Assembly (NCBI RefSeq): GCF_050434925.1
Contig: NZ_JBNDJK010000001.1
Location: 7,502,001 to 7,566,000, forward strand
DNA: 64,000 bases
Direction: 5' to 3'
DNA from: Inquilinus ginsengisoli_B
GTDB taxonomy: Bacteria; Pseudomonadota; Alphaproteobacteria; DSM-16000; Inquilinaceae
Of the stretch, positions 27,416 through 38,002 are shown piece by piece (positions within the stretch are counted from its first letter, which is position 1; each line of letters begins with the position of its first letter). The notes under the pieces were generated by a model that searched no databases, had not been told where the DNA came from, and saw only the letters and a list, made by a program, of their open reading frames with translations. The position numbers and the translations under genes are program-made.

Positions 27416-27817
27416 ATGGCGCAGCAGCTGACCGCCGAGGAGCAGGAGGTGCTGGACGTTTTCCAGTCCTTCCTCAAGGGGATGCAGGAGCGCCGGCCGG
27501 CCTCGCTGCTCGAGATGGTCCTGCCGGACGGAATGATGACGCGGGTGAGCAACGGCGAGGTCCGGCAGCTCACCATCGCCGCCCTGCTCGACATCTTCCC
27601 GAAGGACGGCACCTCGGTGCTGGAGGAGCGGATCTACGATCCGGTCGTCCGGACCGAGGGCGACATCGCGGTCATCTGGTGCGCCTATGATTTCCGCGTG
27701 GACGGCGAGGTCCGGCACAACGGCACCAACATCGTCAGCCTGGCCCGGGTGGACGGGCGCTGGCGGATCTCGGGCCTCAGCGACACCGCGCGCTATCCCG
27801 CGGCCCCTGCAGCCTGA
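27416..27817 (+). CDS. NTF2-like (SnoaL/DUF4440-type) protein
   Basis: A 133-residue small cone-fold protein. Residues 10-30 (EVLDVFQSFLKGMQERRPAS) form the first helix and DIAVIWCAYDFRVDGEVRHNGTNIVSLARVDGRWRISGL the curved sheet. The final RWRISGLSDT is the classic ending of this superfamily. It may be an isomerase, hydrolase or ligand-binding protein. Start ATG 27416 follows GGAGACGCGCC. Confidence 0.8.
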   Translation: MAQQLTAEEQEVLDVFQSFLKGMQERRPASLLEMVLPDGMMTRVSNGEVRQLTIAALLDIFPKDGTSVLEERIYDPVVRTEGDIAVIWCAYDFRVDGEVRHNGTNIVSLARVDGRWRISGLSDTARYPAAPAA

Positions 27818-27826
27818 CGATCCGCC

Positions 27827-28309
27827 TCAACCCGCCTTCGCCAACGCCGCCAGCTTCTCGCCGGTGAGGCGGTAGCCGGTCCAGTCCGATTTGTGCTCGA
27901 AGCCCAGCCGGTCATAGACCTCCCGCGCCGGGTTCCAGGTCAGGACCGAGAGGTCCAGCCGCTTGCCGCCGCGCGCCACCACCAGCTGCGCGATCCGGGC
28001 GATCAGCGCCCGGCCGACGCCGAGGCCGCGGGCGGCGTCACGGACATAGAGGTCCTCGAGATAGATCCCCTCCCGCCCCTCCCAGGTCGAGTAGCTGGAG
28101 AAGAACAACGCGAAGCCCAGCACCCGGCCGTCGCGCTCGGCCATCAGCGCCTCGAATTTGGGGGTCGGCCCCCAGCCGTCGCGCAGCAGGTCGGCCTCGG
28201 TCGCCAGCACCGCGTCCGGCTCCTTCTCGAACACCGCCAGCTCGGTGATCATCGCCAGGATCTCCTTGGCGTCGCGGGGCTCGGCGGGGCGGATCACGAG
28301 GTCGGTCAT
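27827..28309 (-). CDS. GNAT-family N-acetyltransferase
   Basis: A 160-residue acetyltransferase. MTDLVIRPAEPRDAKEILAM opens the fold, YLEDLYVRDAARGLGVGRALI contains the acetyl-CoA loop (R-G-x-G-x-G/A), and LSVLTWNPAREVYDRLGFEHK is the ending motif of the diamine/spermidine-type (SSAT-like) subgroup. The substrate may be a small amine. The start 28309 (ATG) is preferred to the ORF extension at 28399, which has no similarity. It is divergent from uvrD with about 100 bases between. Confidence 0.9.
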   Translation of the reverse strand: MTDLVIRPAEPRDAKEILAMITELAVFEKEPDAVLATEADLLRDGWGPTPKFEALMAERDGRVLGFALFFSSYSTWEGREGIYLEDLYVRDAARGLGVGRALIARIAQLVVARGGKRLDLSVLTWNPAREVYDRLGFEHKSDWTGYRLTGEKLAALAKAG

Positions 28310-28413
28310 GGCAGGCTCTCGGTTCGGGTCGCGGCGATCCTCGACGCGCCTCCGGGCTGCGTCAACCCGACGCCAGCGGTTTCGGCGCAGCCCGGTCATG
28401 CTATAGACAACAC

Positions 28414-30669
<2,256 letters not shown>

Positions 30670-30683
30670 GTAGGACAAGCAGG

Positions 30684-31349
30684 ATGAAGATGATGGTTCG
30701 AGGCGCGGCGCTGGCGCTGCTCGCCGGTTTGGCCGTGTCCGGCACGGCGACGGCGGAGACGGGCAGCACGCTGGTCCTGCCCGGCGGCAACGGCGAGATC
30801 CTGGCCCTGACCTTGCCGTCCGGCTGGGCCCGCAGCTTCGCCGGTACCGAGGGCAGCACCACTATCGTCGAGTGGCGCAAGGATGACCCGGCCAAGGCCG
30901 CGGACGGCAGCATCACCGTGACCCGCATCGGCGGGCTGGGCAACAGCGACCCGGCCGAATTCATCCGCGACAGTGCCGACGCCCTGAGGCAAGCCTGCGA
31001 CGACATCGTCGAGGGCCAGGTCCGGACCGACCCGGGCGGCACCGTCCGCACCGCGCTCGGCTGCACCCGGCGCCTGAGCGACGGCCAGGGCGAGATGCAG
31101 CTGCTGCACATCGCCGTCGGCCGCGAGGCGATCTATATCGCCCGCCGGATCTGGCCGCTGGCGGCCTATGACAAGGCGCATCTGCCGCTGTCGACCGAGG
31201 CCATCGCCGCCGGCGGCGCCGACATCGACGACCTGCGCCTGTGCAACCTGTCCGGCGTCGGCACCGCCTGCCCGGCCGGGCTGGCTGCGGCGGTGAAGGA
31301 CCAGATCACCGACCTGTCACCGCTGGTGCTGAAGAGCGGCGGGCAGTAA
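30684..31349 (+). CDS. Hypothetical exported protein
   Basis: A 221-residue protein with a signal peptide (MVRGAALALLAGLAVSGTATAE). The mature part is a beta-rich soluble domain that I cannot assign. It includes four cysteines (CDDI, GCTRR, LCNL, ACP) that could form disulfides in the periplasm. The start is 14 bases after uvrD on the same strand, so co-transcription is possible by position only. The spacing gives no functional clue. Confidence 0.75.
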   Translation: MKMMVRGAALALLAGLAVSGTATAETGSTLVLPGGNGEILALTLPSGWARSFAGTEGSTTIVEWRKDDPAKAADGSITVTRIGGLGNSDPAEFIRDSADALRQACDDIVEGQVRTDPGGTVRTALGCTRRLSDGQGEMQLLHIAVGREAIYIARRIWPLAAYDKAHLPLSTEAIAAGGADIDDLRLCNLSGVGTACPAGLAAAVKDQITDLSPLVLKSGGQ

Positions 31350-31403
31350 CGGAAGCGGCGGCACGCTGACGCTTACAAGCCAACTCTTCCGCGGAAAGCA
31401 GCC

Positions 31404-34400
31404 ATGCCCGAAGCCGAGACCACAAAGCTTCTCGAGATTCTGGCTTACTGGCACAGGATCGAGTTCTTCATTCCCTTCGATCTCAAGCAAGTCACCGAAG
31501 AGAAGAGAGGTGAGTGCATTGCGGTCGCTTATGCCACGCTGGCCAAGACGACCGCCGTCGATCTCTGGGATGTCTCCATCGGCGAGGACGAGGAGATCGC
31601 AGGGTTCAATCTCTATCTCGGGGTCTTCGCCAAGGCGGAAATCGACCAGCTCGCGAAAGGGCTGCGCGGCAAAGCGGTCGCCGGGAACGAGGAAAGCGAA
31701 GATGCCGAACGCGCCGACACCGAAGGCGATACCTGCTTCGCCAGGCTGAAGCTGACGCCGGGCGGCGTGCCGGATCTCGATTCGGTTTCGGTGTCGACGG
31801 TGCCGTGGGCGATCGGACGCGCCGGCCAAGCGGACTGGGACGCATTGACGGACCAGAACCGCGCCGATGCCTTCGCTGACCTCGGCGAACGCCTGCGCGG
31901 TGCCGAGACCAAACGGCTGCTGGAAGCGGGTGACGACCAAGCACCGGGACTGAGCGGCTCTGATCTCATCTCCCTCATCGGGCTGCTCCAGAATTGGGCC
32001 GGCTTTTCCCCCGAGCACTCGGATGCCGCCGTGCTGCAGGTCGTAACAAAGAAGAAAAGGATCTCTGAGAAATCAGAACCGGCTCCCCGAGCGGCGGATC
32101 AGATCGGCCGGGAGCCCGCCGAAGCCGGTGAGAAGCCGACTGATGGCGACGACGACGAGATCGTCGCCATGGATGCCGAGATCGACATCCTGAACAGCTT
32201 CTACATCCGGGATCTGGAGCGGGCGATGGCTGCGCTGCGCCGAGGCCAGGTCCCGGCTGCCCTGGCCGCCTATCTCGATCCGCCGGTGTCGGAGAGGACC
32301 GACCTGTACTCCGAAGCGGGACGTCGGGCGATCTTCGATATGCTGCATCCGGGCCGGCTGCCTGCAGGGCGCTGGTTGCGAACGCCGGGACAGGCGATGA
32401 GCTTGATGCAGCAATTCGCGATCAACGCTGCGTTCGCACACCTCGGCTCCGACGGCGTGTTCTCGGTCAATGGTCCGCCGGGCACCGGCAAGACCACTCT
32501 GCTCGGCGACATCATCGCCGAGATCATCGTCCGTCGGGCGCGGGCTCTGGCCGGCTTCGAGACGGTCGCCGACACCATGATCGACGCCTCGATCCGTGCG
32601 GCCTTCACGCGGTCGGATGATCCGGCCTGGATCCGTCAGCTTTCTCCCGAGCTCGTCGGCCATGAGATGGTGGTCGGCTCCTCCAACAACACGGCGGTCG
32701 AGAACATCTCCAAGGATCTGCCGAAACGCAGGGCGCTGGGTGAGGGCTGGAGGACTGCCGGCTATCTGCGGCCGGTCGCTCACAAGGTCGTGGTCCAGCA
32801 GGGAAACGGGAGATTCAAGGAACCCGCCGACCCCGATGATGCGCCTTGGGGGTTGATTTCCTGCGCCCTGGGCAAGTTCGCGAACCGCCGGGATTTTGCG
32901 GACCGGGTGTTCTTCAGGGTGGAGCAGCGGGGCCGCAAGCCCGCCCTGCGAGATCCGGTGGCGACCATCCGCGAATGGATCGACGCTTACGACGGCCCGT
33001 CCTTCGCCGCCGCTGCCCGGTCGTTCCGCGAGGCGGATCAAGCCGTGTCGGCGCAGATCGCGGTGCTGGCGGAACAAGCCGACATCGCCGCCGAGATGCT
33101 GTCGTCGGATGCGACGGACATCCTGAGCGCTGCGACAGCGAAGGCAGAAGCGGCCGAGGCGGCGCAGCAAGCCGCCACGGCGAGACTCGCCACGATCGAG
33201 GCCGAACTCGCCCAATGCCAGCGGAAGCTGGTCGATCTCGCCGAGGAGGAACGGCTGATCGACCGGCAGGCGCCTGGTCGCCTGGCCTGGCTGTTTCGGC
33301 GGTCCGAGCATCGAGCCTTCAAAGAGAGCCGCCGGGCTAATGCCGAAGAGCAGTTGTCTCGCCGCAGGCGCCTGCGGGTGCTGGAAGCGCAGGCGGCCTC
33401 CGCCTTGGCGACGCTCACCACAGCCACGGCGGCACTCGAAACGGCCCGATCGGCGCGCGATGCGGCAACGGCGGATTGGTCGCGCAAGCAGGAACGTTGG
33501 AAGGATCTGCAAGACCGCTTGGGGCTTTCGGAACTGGCGGGCCTGGAAAGGGAGACCATCCAGGAGAGTGGGCTCTGGCATGACGATCGCCTCGCCGAGC
33601 TGCGTTCGAGCCTGTCCAAAGCCGCACTCACCCTGCACGAGGCGTGGCTGGCGGAGGCGGGCAGGCACAAGGACAAAGGCGGGCATGGCTTCGGCGGCAA
33701 TCTGACCGCCATCAGCCGGATGCTGAAGGGCGGGCGACCGGTCGACGCCGACCACGCCAGGCTGATCTGGCAGAGCCTGTTCATGGTCGTTCCGGTCGTG
33801 TCCTCGACCTTCGCGTCCTTCGGCCGCCAGTTCCAGGACCTGGGACCGGGCGACATCGGCTGGCTGTTCATCGACGAGGCCGGCCAAGCCCCGCCCCAGG
33901 CTGCGGTCGGTGCGTTGTGGCGGGCCAGGCGCGCAGTGGTGGTGGGCGATCCGCTGCAGATCGAGCCCGTGTACGCGGTTCCGACGCGGCTGATCGAGGC
34001 CTTGTCGGACGGTGTCGCGGCGGTCCAGGAGGGGCGATATGCGCCCAATCGCGTGTCGGTGCAGCAACTCGCCGATCGAGCCAACCCCTATGGGGCGATG
34101 GTTCCCGCGAATGACCAGGACGAGACCATCTGGATCGGCAGCCCCTTGCGTGTCCATCGGCGCTGCGCCAGGACCATGTTCGACATCGCGAACGCCATCG
34201 CCTATGACGGCAAGATGATCTTCGCCACCCGTCCGGATGAGGACGGATATACGGGCTGGATCGATGTCCCGGGTCCCGTCCGAGAGGGCAGGCAGGTCGT
34301 TCCCGAGCAGATCGAGATCGCCGTACAAGCCGTGCTGGATCTCTATCGCCTCGGTCGCGGCGCGCTGCCGTCCCTTTATCTCATCTCACCGTTCCGCAGC

Positions 34401-34793
34401 GTCAAGCAGGCCCTGACGAGGCGGCTCGGCGATATCGAGTGCTGGAAAGCGGAGCTCGATCCGCTCGGCCTGGCCGTCCCCAAAAGGACGGACCTCGCCA
34501 ACTGGTGCAAGGAACGCATCGGCACGGTCCACACCTTCCAGGGCAAGGAGGAGGTCCTGGTGCTGATGGTGCTAGGCGCGGATCATGCACACGACAACAG
34601 CGCCAGTTGGGCATCGTCGAAACCCAATCTGCTGAACGTCGCCGCGACCCGGGCGAAACGGGGCTTCTACATCATCGGCGATCGAGACCTGTGGGGCGGC
34701 AAGCCGTATTTCCGGACGGCCCGGGACAAGTTGCGCCGGATGTCGCCGCAGGAATTCCTGGATGCGCTGGGCAACCTGATTGCCGCGTCCTAG
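31404..34793 (+). CDS. Large superfamily 1 (UPF1/DNA2-like) helicase with coiled-coil insertion
   Basis: A 1129-residue protein. Residues 1-330 form an N-terminal domain I do not recognise, with an acidic linker (GDDDEIVAMDAEIDIL). Walker A GPPGTGKTT is at about 357, and motif Ia-like SSNNTAVENI at about 430. Residues 540-740 are a long Ala/Glu/Arg-rich coiled coil. Motif II FIDEAGQAPPQAAVGALW follows at about 822, then VVGDPLQIEPV, motif V TFQGKEEVLVLM (about 1046) and motif VI AATRAKRGFYIIGD (about 1082). The core is the UPF1/Dna2/HelZ class of 5'-3' nucleic acid helicases. No nuclease domain is visible. Codon use is less GC-biased than in uvrD, which hints at transfer. It could be a defence or RNA/DNA processing helicase. 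Confidence 0.85.
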   Translation: MPEAETTKLLEILAYWHRIEFFIPFDLKQVTEEKRGECIAVAYATLAKTTAVDLWDVSIGEDEEIAGFNLYLGVFAKAEIDQLAKGLRGKAVAGNEESEDAERADTEGDTCFARLKLTPGGVPDLDSVSVSTVPWAIGRAGQADWDALTDQNRADAFADLGERLRGAETKRLLEAGDDQAPGLSGSDLISLIGLLQNWAGFSPEHSDAAVLQVVTKKKRISEKSEPAPRAADQIGREPAEAGEKPTDGDDDEIVAMDAEIDILNSFYIRDLERAMAALRRGQVPAALAAYLDPPVSERTDLYSEAGRRAIFDMLHPGRLPAGRWLRTPGQAMSLMQQFAINAAFAHLGSDGVFSVNGPPGTGKTTLLGDIIAEIIVRRARALAGFETVADTMIDASIRAAFTRSDDPAWIRQLSPELVGHEMVVGSSNNTAVENISKDLPKRRALGEGWRTAGYLRPVAHKVVVQQGNGRFKEPADPDDAPWGLISCALGKFANRRDFADRVFFRVEQRGRKPALRDPVATIREWIDAYDGPSFAAAARSFREADQAVSAQIAVLAEQADIAAEMLSSDATDILSAATAKAEAAEAAQQAATARLATIEAELAQCQRKLVDLAEEERLIDRQAPGRLAWLFRRSEHRAFKESRRANAEEQLSRRRRLRVLEAQAASALATLTTATAALETARSARDAATADWSRKQERWKDLQDRLGLSELAGLERETIQESGLWHDDRLAELRSSLSKAALTLHEAWLAEAGRHKDKGGHGFGGNLTAISRMLKGGRPVDADHARLIWQSLFMVVPVVSSTFASFGRQFQDLGPGDIGWLFIDEAGQAPPQAAVGALWRARRAVVVGDPLQIEPVYAVPTRLIEALSDGVAAVQEGRYAPNRVSVQQLADRANPYGAMVPANDQDETIWIGSPLRVHRRCARTMFDIANAIAYDGKMIFATRPDEDGYTGWIDVPGPVREGRQVVPEQIEIAVQAVLDLYRLGRGALPSLYLISPFRSVKQALTRRLGDIECWKAELDPLGLAVPKRTDLANWCKERIGTVHTFQGKEEVLVLMVLGADHAHDNSASWASSKPNLLNVAATRAKRGFYIIGDRDLWGGKPYFRTARDKLRRMSPQEFLDALGNLIAAS

Positions 34794-35236
34794 CCGGGCC
34801 GCCAGCGCAGCACGGACAGCGTGACCAGGCACAGCGCGGCGAGAGTCAGCAGCGCGTTGGCGGCGTGGGAGTATTCCCATTGCAGCCGCAGCGCCATCCA
34901 GTCGTCGGGAACGGCGGTCCAGTTCGCCGTGGCCTGGTTGGCGGGATTGGTCCAGAGGAAGAACACCGCGAGGGTGGCGACGAGGCACAAGACGCCGGCC
35001 AGGGCCAGCCGGAACGGTGCCGGCTGACGCCGCGCACCGACCACCAGGGCGAGATCCGCCGCGAGAGCCACCACCAGGATGATGCCCAACAGGGCCCAGC
35101 CGCGATAGATCCCCTGGACCGCGAAATAGGCGGTCTCATCCAGGCCCAGCTTGTTCGGCATCGCCAGCAGGTGCGCGCCGCCCGGGACCAGCGCCAGGGC
35201 GGTCAGCACCACGGCCAGGAATTGCAGCGCCTTCAT
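34790..35236 (-). CDS. Membrane protein, possibly DUF1772-type
   Basis: About 148 residues with four helices (N-terminal ALQFLAVVLTALALVPGGAH, then near 45-65, 80-98 and 123-140). The loop NPANQATANWTAVPDDW and the helix WEYSHAANALLTLAALC recall the anthrone oxygenase-like DUF1772 family, where an Asn-rich loop is conserved. The assignment is tentative. The ATG at 35236 is used; 35248 is an alternative. Its stop overlaps the helicase stop by 4 bases, tail to tail. Confidence 0.75.
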   Translation of the reverse strand: MKALQFLAVVLTALALVPGGAHLLAMPNKLGLDETAYFAVQGIYRGWALLGIILVVALAADLALVVGARRQPAPFRLALAGVLCLVATLAVFFLWTNPANQATANWTAVPDDWMALRLQWEYSHAANALLTLAALCLVTLSVLRWRPG

Positions 35237-35298
35237 CGACAATCTCATCGGTTTTCGATGAAACTAGATGCCGCCGCGTCGACGGGAACCCCTGTCGC

Positions 35299-36300
35299 TC
35301 AGCCGAGCGGGAAACCCAGCGCCTCCGCCTCCTGCGACCGCAGCACGCCGTCCGCGATCCGGCCGGAAGCGGCCTGCCAGTCATAGAGCGCCTTGGCGGT
35401 GAAGCCGTTGAACACGCCGGCGGTGAAGCCCCAGTCGGGGATCAGCCCGAGGCCGATGAAGGCATCCTGCAGCAGCCGCACCTCATGGCCGCTCGACCCC
35501 GGCATCAGGCGGGCAAGGCCGGGGGCCTGCTCCGCCACCAGGCGCAGATGCCGGCCCGTGACCAGCAGATCGTCGAAGGCCAGGCCGGTCTCGGCCAGGT
35601 CGGGGCTGGCAGCGAGCCCGGACGCCGCGCGGAACGCGGCATAGTCGCCGGTCGGGTCGGCCGGCGGCAAGTGCCGGCCCGGCAGAGTCTGGCAGCCGGC
35701 CGAGGAGAACTCGATGCCATCGCCCGGCCAGCCGGCGGCGTGGATGTTGTCCTCCGGCACGCAGATGTCGAAGCGGCCGGTCAGGTCGTAGCCGGCGGCA
35801 TCGAGCGAGCGCCAGACCGGCACCTCGACGGTGCGGTCGAGCTGGAACGCCCCCTCTTCCGCCGGCCGGCCGGCGGGCACATGCGGGCCGACCACATAAG
35901 GATGCAGCCCGGGCGCCAGCATGTTGGCGATGCGCCGGTCCGGAGCTTCGGCCTGGCGGCGCATGTAGTGCGCGTTCGGGACGGTCGAGCCGGGCCAGGC
36001 GATCAGCCGCCCCGCCGGCCGGTCCCAGACGCCGAGGACGCAGCGCGGCACGTGATGGTCCGGCCAGGCTTCGCGCAGTTGCAGCACCTCGCCCCATTGG
36101 CCGGCGGAGTCCGGCTGAGCCAGAGCGCAGCCACGCAGCCCGAACAGGATCCTCGCGCCGCGCGGCCGGAAGCGGGACAGGCGGCACAGGTCTTCGAAGG
36201 TCCCGGCATCCGCGGTGAAGACGATGTCGGCGAAGGGCGCCGCCAGATGAGCGTAGTTCGGCGAGCGGTCGTCATCGTGCCAGACGGGCGGCATCGGCAT
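35299..36300 (-). CDS. Uncharacterised protein with C-terminal peptidoglycan-binding-like domain
   Basis: A 333-residue protein with no signal peptide seen. The C-terminal 60 residues (SSGHEVRLLQDAFIGLGLIPDWGFTAGVFNGFTAKAL...WQAASG) match the PG_binding_1 three-helix pattern: repeated LQ..L...G then G.....A...WQ. The N-terminal 270 residues carry PGSTVPNAHYMRR, GLHPYVVGPHVPAG and SAGCQTLPGRH; I do not recognise them, though conserved His, Asp and Cys suggest an enzyme. It is the third gene of an operon with a C26 amidohydrolase and a serine hydrolase, 3 bases after the latter. A cell-wall or muropeptide role is inference. Confidence 0.6.
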   Translation of the reverse strand: MPMPPVWHDDDRSPNYAHLAAPFADIVFTADAGTFEDLCRLSRFRPRGARILFGLRGCALAQPDSAGQWGEVLQLREAWPDHHVPRCVLGVWDRPAGRLIAWPGSTVPNAHYMRRQAEAPDRRIANMLAPGLHPYVVGPHVPAGRPAEEGAFQLDRTVEVPVWRSLDAAGYDLTGRFDICVPEDNIHAAGWPGDGIEFSSAGCQTLPGRHLPPADPTGDYAAFRAASGLAASPDLAETGLAFDDLLVTGRHLRLVAEQAPGLARLMPGSSGHEVRLLQDAFIGLGLIPDWGFTAGVFNGFTAKALYDWQAASGRIADGVLRSQEAEALGFPLG

Positions 36301-36303
36301 CCT

Positions 36304-37182
36304 CTACGCCTCGAGCAGCGCGTGCAGCCGGGCGCCGACCGCCGGCAGAAAGCGCCGATTCTGCGACATATGCCCGCCGACGGTGTAGACCGCGGCGACG
36401 ACGCTGCGGCCGGAGGGGGTTTCCCAATAGGCCATGTCGTGCCGGGTCTCGCCGGTCCAGCCGGCCTTCGACCACAGCCGGACGTCGCGCGGCAGCGCGG
36501 CGCCGAGGAAGCCGCGGACCTGATCCGAATAGTCGGGCGGCAGGCGCTCCGGGTCGCGCTCGGGCTCGCGGTCGAGCAGGTCCATCATCCGGCCGCAGGC
36601 GGCGGGCGAGACCAGCTGGCCGGCGGCGATGCCGTGCAGCAGCGCCGCCGCCGCGCGCGGGGCGATCAGGTTGCCACCATGGGCGCGGGCCGCCTTCTCG
36701 CGGCCATAGGGCGAATCCTCGTAGGTGCCGTGCCAAAGTCGCAGCCGGTCGAATTCCGGCCAGGCCCAGCTTTCGAACCAGCGCTGGATCGCCTGGCGCT
36801 TGTCCCACCACGCCGCCATCTCCGCCTCCGGCAGCTTGCCGCCGGGCGTGGTGCCAGTCATGCGGCCGAACAGGTAGGTGGTGGCGTCGTTGCTGGACTG
36901 GCGGATCATCGCCGACAGGGCCCGCAGGTCCTCGTCGTCCGGCCGCAGCAACCCGGTCTCGACCCAATGCTGGAAGGCGACCAGATAGAAGCTCTTGCTG
37001 GTGCTGGCCGGATAAACCGCGACCTCGTCGCGATGGCCGAAGACCGGCCCGTCCGAGTAGCGGTCGACGGCGCCGTCGCGCAGCCGGCCGGGGTAGAGCC
37101 GGAAGGTCAGGCCGAAATCCTCGGGCCCGACCTCGCCCTTGAACTCGTCCAGCAGATCCTGGACCAGCGCGGCGCCCGTCAT
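36304..37182 (-). CDS. Class A beta-lactamase-fold serine hydrolase
   Basis: A 292-residue protein. The active-site tetrad S60-T-S-K63 is in VYPASTSKSFY, S96-S-N98 in IRQSSNDATT, and KAG replaces KTG in WSKAGWTGETRHDMA. No signal peptide is visible, unlike secreted beta-lactamases, so it may be a cytoplasmic peptidase/esterase or a beta-lactamase-like amidase rather than a resistance enzyme. Its start overlaps the C26 gene by 4 bases, and the next gene begins 3 bases after its stop, so all three are translated together. Confidence 0.85.
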   Translation of the reverse strand: MTGAALVQDLLDEFKGEVGPEDFGLTFRLYPGRLRDGAVDRYSDGPVFGHRDEVAVYPASTSKSFYLVAFQHWVETGLLRPDDEDLRALSAMIRQSSNDATTYLFGRMTGTTPGGKLPEAEMAAWWDKRQAIQRWFESWAWPEFDRLRLWHGTYEDSPYGREKAARAHGGNLIAPRAAAALLHGIAAGQLVSPAACGRMMDLLDREPERDPERLPPDYSDQVRGFLGAALPRDVRLWSKAGWTGETRHDMAYWETPSGRSVVAAVYTVGGHMSQNRRFLPAVGARLHALLEA

Positions 37183-37907
37183 TCGGCACACGCGGCGACG
37201 AAGGCGGCGAGCACGGCGCGGTCGGCCTCGCTGCGCAGATACTCCGGGTGCCACTGCACGCCGAGGCAGAAGCGCTGGCCCGGATGCTCCACCGCCTCGA
37301 CCACCCCGTCGGGGGCGACGCCGGAGATGACCAGATCGGGTCCGGCCGTCTTCACCGCCTGGTGGTGCGAGCTGTTGACGCCGAAGCGGGCCGCGCCGGT
37401 GATGCGGGCCAGCAGCGTGCCGGGCCTGACCTCGACCTCATGCGCCGCCTTCCAGCCGGCCGGATCGTGGATCTTGCGCTCCGGGCTATGGTCCAGCGCA
37501 TTGTCGATCTCGGCCGGGATGTGCTGCACCAGCGTGCCGCCCAGCACCGCCGCCATCAGCTGCTCGCCGCCACAGATGCCGAGCACCGGCTTGTTCCGTG
37601 CCACCGCGCCCTTGACCAGCGCCCATTCGAACTGGGTGCGCACCGGCTTGGTCTTCACCGTCTCGTGCACCGAGCCGGCGCCCCAGAGCGACGGGTCGAC
37701 ATCGAAGCCGCCGCCGGTGACGACGATGCCGTCGCACAGGTCGAGGTAGCGGTCGGCCGCATCGACCAGATGCGGCAGCGCCAGCGGCACGGCGCCGTAC
37801 TCGGCCAGCGATCCGCAGTAGTTCTGCCGCAGCGCGTACCATGGCGAGGAGGAATAGCCGCCCGCCTCCTCGGCATCCAGGGTCACTCCGATGACGGGCT
37901 TGGCCAT
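37179..37907 (-). CDS. Gamma-glutamyl-gamma-aminobutyrate hydrolase family protein (peptidase C26, PuuD-like)
   Basis: A 242-residue class I glutamine amidotransferase-like hydrolase. The nucleophile elbow is GICGGEQL with C112, and the catalytic His-Glu pair is in VQWHPEYL near 219. TGGGFDVDPSLWG is the substrate-side motif. In PuuD it cleaves gamma-glutamyl-GABA; here it sits with a serine hydrolase and a peptidoglycan-binding-like protein, so a gamma-D-glutamyl peptide target is possible. The start at 37907 (MAKPVIGV) is chosen over an upstream extension. Confidence 0.9.
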   Translation of the reverse strand: MAKPVIGVTLDAEEAGGYSSSPWYALRQNYCGSLAEYGAVPLALPHLVDAADRYLDLCDGIVVTGGGFDVDPSLWGAGSVHETVKTKPVRTQFEWALVKGAVARNKPVLGICGGEQLMAAVLGGTLVQHIPAEIDNALDHSPERKIHDPAGWKAAHEVEVRPGTLLARITGAARFGVNSSHHQAVKTAGPDLVISGVAPDGVVEAVEHPGQRFCLGVQWHPEYLRSEADRAVLAAFVAACAE

Positions 37908-38002
37908 GATCGTCCTGTGCGGAAGCGGAACGGGTCCTCCGGTGATGCCCGGCGGCCCGGCGGCTGTCAAATTCCGGTCGGTTATGGGACCCGCATCGGG
38001 CG

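Noticed and set aside
36304..37182. Calling the serine hydrolase a beta-lactamase resistance gene
   Set aside because: It has the SxxK and SxN motifs, but no export signal and KAG in place of KTG, and it is in an operon with a C26 amidohydrolase, so a resistance role is not supported.
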